Assembly (NCBI GenBank): GCA_016291655.1
Contig: JAEEYF010000090.1
Span: 42,299-106,298, forward strand
DNA length: 64,000 nucleotides
DNA from: Lachnospiraceae bacterium
GTDB lineage: Bacteria; Bacillota; Clostridia; Lachnospirales; Lachnospiraceae
Reading direction: 5' to 3'
Below are positions 60,504 through 64,000 of the stretch, one piece after another (position 1 is the stretch's first letter; every line of letters starts with the position of its first letter). A program made the translations under genes and the position numbers. The notes below the pieces were generated by a model. The model saw nothing but the letters and a program-made list of their open reading frames with translations. It was not told where the DNA came from and searched no databases.

Positions 60504-62843
60504 ATGACATTAAAAGAATTGCAGATTGGCGAAACCGCCACAATTACAAACGTTGGCGGTGAAGGTGCCTTACGACAACACTTCCTTGACATGGGTCTGA
60601 TCCCCGAAAGTGAAGTGACATTGATAAAATATGCCCCGCTGGGCGATCCTGCTGAACTTTCGCTGCACGGTTATGAACTCACTTTACGTCTTGACGATAT
60701 GGCCAAGATCGATATAGTGCCCTCAGCCTCAGAAGAAAAGCCTTCGACAAGTTCCGTCCGGTCAGCAGAAAAAACCATCCATCCGGGTCTCGGAGAGGGT
60801 GGTAAATTTCATCCCAAGGGAAGCGGCAATCCCCTCCCCGATGATACTGTCCTGACATTTGCTCTCGTTGGAAACCAAAACAGCGGAAAGACTACACTTT
60901 TTAATCAGCTCACAGGGTCAAATCAGCACGTGGGCAATTTTCCCGGTGTTACGGTAGACCGCAAAGACGGTGTGATAAAAGGTCATCCCAATACTCTGGT
61001 TACGGACCTTCCCGGAATATATTCCATGTCTCCCTACAGCAGTGAGGAGATCGTTTCAAGAAACTTCGTGGTCAATGAAAAGCCTTGCGCCATCATCAAC
61101 ATCATTGACGCTACAAACATCGAGCGAAACCTTTATCTCACAATGCAGCTCTTGCAGATGGGAATTCCGATGGTTGTCGCCCTCAACATGATGGACGAAG
61201 TCCGCGGAAACGGAGGCACAATAGATGTCAATGAAATGGAAGCCGCTCTGGGCGTTCCCGTTGTTCCTATTTCCGCCGCAAAGAACCAGGGCATAGGCGA
61301 ACTGATCGAGCACGCCGTCCATGTGGCACATTACAGGGAAGTTCCTCTCAAGCAGGATTTCTGTGATGAGAACGACAACGGAGGTGCGATCCATCGCTGC
61401 CGCCATTCCATCGCCCACCTGATAGAAGATCATGTACAAGCAGCCGGGCTTCCTTTATCATTTACCGTCAGCAAGATCATTGAAGGAGATAGTCTTATAA
61501 CAGACCAGCTTTCTCTGGACCTTAACGAAAAAGAAACCATAGAACACATCATTCTGCAAATGGAAAAAGAGCGCGGGCTGGACAGGAGCGCGGCAATAGC
61601 GGATATGCGCTATTCCTACATTTTCAAGGTTTGCGACAGGTGCGTAAAAAAGCCCCAAAAGAGCAAAGAAAGCATAAGGAGCAGCCGTATAGACAAGCTT
61701 CTGACCGGAAAATGGACTGCTCTTCCCTTCTTCGCCATAATTATGCTTGTTATCTCCTACCTTACCTTCAATCTGATCGGAGGCACCCTGCAGGATCTTT
61801 TGGCAACAGGCATAGATGCCCTGACGGAAACCGTTGACGGTGCACTTACCCGCGGAAATGTCAACCCTTTGCTTCACGGTCTTATTGTAAATGGCATATT
61901 CACCGGTGTCGGAAGCGTTCTGAGCTTCCTTCCCGTGATCGTAACCCTGTTTTTCTTTCTCTCTTTGCTGGAGGACAGTGGCTACATCGCGAGAGTGGCC
62001 TTCTTCATGGACAAGCTTTTAAGAAAAGTAGGGCTTTCCGGAAGAAGCATTGTCCCCATGCTGATCGGATTTGGCTGTACGGTACCTGCAGTAATGTCCA
62101 CCCGCACGCTTCCCAGTGAACGTGACAGAAAGATGACCATCCTTCTTACTCCTTTCATGAGTTGTGCGGCTAAAATGCCCATATATGCCTTCCTCGTAGA
62201 GGCGTTCTTTAAAGAATACAAGGCGCTGATCTTCGTATCCCTATATGCCCTCGGTATTCTGGTTTCCATCCTTGTGGCGCTGCTCTTTCGAAGCACCCTT
62301 TTTAAAGGCGAAGCCGTACCCTTTGTCATGGAGTTACCGAATTATCGCCTTCCGGGCATAGGAAACGTGAGCCGTCTCCTATGGGAAAAAGCTAAGGATT
62401 TCCTTCAAAGAGCCTTCACCATAATACTTCTGGCCACCATCGTGATATGGCTGTTGCAGGGCTTCGACTTCCGATTCAACACCGTTTCCGATGCCCATGA
62501 CAGCATGCTCGCCTCCATCGCAGGTTTGCTGGTTCCCATCATGAAACCTGCCGGGCTCGGCGACTGGAGGATATGCACTTCTCTTCTCACCGGTTTTATG
62601 GCAAAGGAAAGCGTGGTCTCCACTTTGGAAGTTCTGTTTGAACAAGGGATACAGGCGGCCTTGTCAACAAAAACAGCCCTTTCTTTCCTGGTATTCTCGC
62701 TTCTTTATACGCCTTGCGTAGCAGCCATAGCCTCAATAAAAAGAGAACTTGGCCACAATTGGGCCATCGGAGTTGTGATCTGGCAATGCTTCGTGGCTTG
62801 GCTGGGTGCTGTGATCGTACACCTTATCACTATGTTATTTTAA
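60504..62843 (+). CDS. feoB: FeoA-FeoB fusion iron transporter
   Basis: A 779-residue protein with a FeoA SH3-like domain at 1-75 (LKELQIGETATITNVGGEG, APLGDPAELSLHGYELTLR), a linker, then FeoB. G1 reads GNQNSGKTTLFN, with Gln in place of the usual Pro. DLPG and NMMD follow, and the membrane core has GCTVPAVMSTRTLPSERDRK. It represents a second FeoB of a different subtype from the 46-kb gene. The start at 60504 is supported by AAAAGGTAG upstream; earlier in-frame codons lack a site. A Cys-rich peptide gene follows at 18 bp. Confidence 0.95.
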   Translation: MTLKELQIGETATITNVGGEGALRQHFLDMGLIPESEVTLIKYAPLGDPAELSLHGYELTLRLDDMAKIDIVPSASEEKPSTSSVRSAEKTIHPGLGEGGKFHPKGSGNPLPDDTVLTFALVGNQNSGKTTLFNQLTGSNQHVGNFPGVTVDRKDGVIKGHPNTLVTDLPGIYSMSPYSSEEIVSRNFVVNEKPCAIINIIDATNIERNLYLTMQLLQMGIPMVVALNMMDEVRGNGGTIDVNEMEAALGVPVVPISAAKNQGIGELIEHAVHVAHYREVPLKQDFCDENDNGGAIHRCRHSIAHLIEDHVQAAGLPLSFTVSKIIEGDSLITDQLSLDLNEKETIEHIILQMEKERGLDRSAAIADMRYSYIFKVCDRCVKKPQKSKESIRSSRIDKLLTGKWTALPFFAIIMLVISYLTFNLIGGTLQDLLATGIDALTETVDGALTRGNVNPLLHGLIVNGIFTGVGSVLSFLPVIVTLFFFLSLLEDSGYIARVAFFMDKLLRKVGLSGRSIVPMLIGFGCTVPAVMSTRTLPSERDRKMTILLTPFMSCAAKMPIYAFLVEAFFKEYKALIFVSLYALGILVSILVALLFRSTLFKGEAVPFVMELPNYRLPGIGNVSRLLWEKAKDFLQRAFTIILLATIVIWLLQGFDFRFNTVSDAHDSMLASIAGLLVPIMKPAGLGDWRICTSLLTGFMAKESVVSTLEVLFEQGIQAALSTKTALSFLVFSLLYTPCVAAIASIKRELGHNWAIGVVIWQCFVAWLGAVIVHLITMLF

Positions 62844-62861
62844 ACCGGATCGGAGAAGATT

Positions 62862-63041
62862 ATGAATACATCAGACATTGTTGTTTTGATCATCCTTGCG
62901 ATCGCTGTGATACTTGCGGTTATCGGAACGATCAGAAACAAACAAAGCGGCGGATGCGGCGGAAATTGTGCCGCATGTGGCTTTTCTCAAAATTGTCCCA
63001 AAATGAGCCCCGGGGACGGGGTTATGGGCTCAAAAAAATGA
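62862..63041 (+). CDS. FeoB-associated Cys-rich membrane peptide (second)
   Basis: A 59-residue peptide with an N-terminal membrane helix (about 5-25: IVVLIILAIAVILAVIG) and a Cys motif CGGNCAACGFSQNC. It has GGAG about 8 bases before the ATG. As with the 48.6-kb peptide it directly follows a feoB gene, but its tail is different and it has five rather than nine cysteines. The reading frame is short and ends in GSKK. Confidence 0.88.
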   Translation: MNTSDIVVLIILAIAVILAVIGTIRNKQSGGCGGNCAACGFSQNCPKMSPGDGVMGSKK

Positions 63042-63060
63042 GTCCCGGAAACCATGTATC

Positions 63061-63089
63061 AAAAAACCACCTCATCGAGGTGGTTTTTG
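63061..63089. terminator. Bidirectional terminator between feoB2 operon and GGGtGRT gene
   Basis: ACCACCTC-ATC-GAGGTGGT is an 8-bp perfect stem with A-run before and T-run after (AAAAAA...TTTTTG), suitable for both strands. It serves convergent genes. Confidence 0.92.
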
Positions 63090-63106
63090 TATGTCTGTGT
63101 TAAGAT

Positions 63107-64000
63107 TTAGAACTTGCCTGCCTTAGCAGCTTCCTCGATGGAAACGGCTGTGGAAACAGTCATACCAACCATCGGGTTGTTACCTGCACCGATGAGGCCC
63201 ATCATCTCAACGTGAGCGGGAACTGAGGAAGATCCTGCGAACTGAGCATCGCTATGCATACGTCCCATGGTATCTGTCATACCGTAGGAAGCGGGACCTG
63301 CTGCCATGTTATCGGGATGAAGTGTACGTCCCGTACCGCCGCCGGATGCAACTGAGAAGTACTTCTTGCCTGCCTCGAGGCGCTCCTTCTTGTAGGTACC
63401 TGCAACGGGATGCTGGAATCTGGTAGGGTTGGTTGAGTTACCGGTGATGGAAACATCAACGTTCTCCTTCCACATGATGGCAACACCTTCGCAAACGTCG
63501 TTGGCGCCGTAGCAGTTAACCTTTGCACGAGGGCTGTTAGCGTCCTTGGAGTAGCACTTTCTGCTTACTTCCTTAACTGTATTTGTATAGGGATCATACT
63601 GTGTCTCAACAAATGTAAAACCGTTAATACGGGAAATGATCTGAGCAGCATCTTTGCCGAGACCGTTAAGGATAACACGGAGAGGCTTCTGACGAACCTT
63701 GTTTGCCTTCTCTGCGATACCGATAGCACCTTCAGCTGCTGCAAAGGACTCATGTCCTGCAAGGAATGCGAAGCACTCGGTCTCTTCTTCAAGAAGCATC
63801 TTACCAAGGTTACCATGGCCAAGACCAACCTTACGTGTATCAGCTACGGAACCGGGAATGCAGAATGCCTGAAGTCCTTCACCGATAGCTGCTGCTGCTT
63901 CGGAAGCCTTACGGCAGTTCTTCTTGATAGCGATAGCTGCACCGACTGTATATGCCCACTTTGCATTTTCAAAGCAGATGGGCTGGATGCCCTCGATGAG
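63107..64000 (-). CDS. GGGtGRT protein, N-terminus beyond window
   Basis: The frame is open to the window edge, so 297 residues are visible and the N-terminus is missing. The name-giving motif is in SVASGGGTGRTLHPDNMAAG. Other conserved parts are RKVGLGHGNLGKMLLEEETECFAF and FVETQYDPYTNTV. This family is widespread in anaerobes but its function is unknown to me. An ATG at 63828 or 63799 is internal, since conserved sequence continues upstream of both. Confidence 0.9.
   Translation of the reverse strand, partial: LIEGIQPICFENAKWAYTVGAAIAIKKNCRKASEAAAAIGEGLQAFCIPGSVADTRKVGLGHGNLGKMLLEEETECFAFLAGHESFAAAEGAIGIAEKANKVRQKPLRVILNGLGKDAAQIISRINGFTFVETQYDPYTNTVKEVSRKCYSKDANSPRAKVNCYGANDVCEGVAIMWKENVDVSITGNSTNPTRFQHPVAGTYKKERLEAGKKYFSVASGGGTGRTLHPDNMAAGPASYGMTDTMGRMHSDAQFAGSSSVPAHVEMMGLIGAGNNPMVGMTVSTAVSIEEAAKAGKF

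Noticed and set aside
1..64000. CRISPR array, prophage, insertion sequence or tRNA cluster
   Set aside because: No regularly spaced repeats, transposase, integrase or cloverleaf structure was seen.

Overview
The window looks like a chromosomal segment of an anaerobic, motile, Gram-positive Clostridia member, most likely family Lachnospiraceae (Butyrivibrio/Roseburia-like). Supporting signs are a flgM-flgN-flgK-flgK cluster with sigma-28 promoters, a SCIFF ranthipeptide with its radical SAM maturase, desulfoferrodoxin, two Feo iron-uptake loci with FeoB-associated Cys-rich peptides, a GGGtGRT protein, and many wall proteins with Thr-Pro-rich linkers. No prophage, insertion sequence, CRISPR array, rRNA or tRNA gene was seen. 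The genus is inference.

Layout. 1-3.4 kb: flagellar hook-filament junction genes on the minus strand. 3.5-14.3 kb: a TagD-like cytidylyltransferase, a hybrid histidine kinase, a type II topoisomerase pair (parE-parC type), a fused MFS transporter/S11 peptidase, a wall amidase and a GDPD phosphodiesterase. 14.3-25.4 kb: valS followed (leftward transcription: preceded) by a tight run of uncharacterised genes. These encode a degenerate Hsp70-like protein, a 1197-residue solenoid protein, a TPR protein, a coiled-coil membrane protein and two single-pass proteins; this is the best candidate here for an undescribed system. 25.6-33 kb: glmS, a CapD/PglF-type nucleotide-sugar dehydratase, an HD protein, a sirtuin and a transglutaminase-like SH3 lipoprotein. 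33-39.6 kb: a translation/termination block (SpoU methyltransferase, prfA, prmC, DUF1385-like membrane protein, rpmE, rho). 39.7-45 kb: FKBP/trigger-factor-like lipoprotein, CapA-like phosphatase, ZIP transporter, mnmA and a serine acetyltransferase.

At about 45 kb the dominant strand switches. The switch point carries a 135-bp structured repeat whose second copy lies at 60.2 kb. Plus-strand genes follow: dfx, feoA-feoA-feoB-Cys peptide under a promoter with two DtxR/IdeR-like dyads, the SCIFF precursor and maturase, and an Orn/Lys/Arg decarboxylase. A minus-strand signalling trio (two-receiver protein, 7TM hybrid kinase, orphan solute-binding lipoprotein) runs from 57.4 to 52 kb. Next come a deoxyinosine-glycosylase-like protein, a membrane-anchored MerR regulator with a YbjQ-like partner, dtd, a repeat-rich 650-bp gap, a FeoA-FeoB fusion with its own Cys-rich peptide, and a truncated GGGtGRT gene.

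Main themes: iron and oxygen homeostasis, cell-envelope remodelling, two-component signalling, and one cytosolic chaperone-like gene cluster of unknown role. All calls rest on reading the translated sequence. No database search was run, so family names are recognitions from memory.
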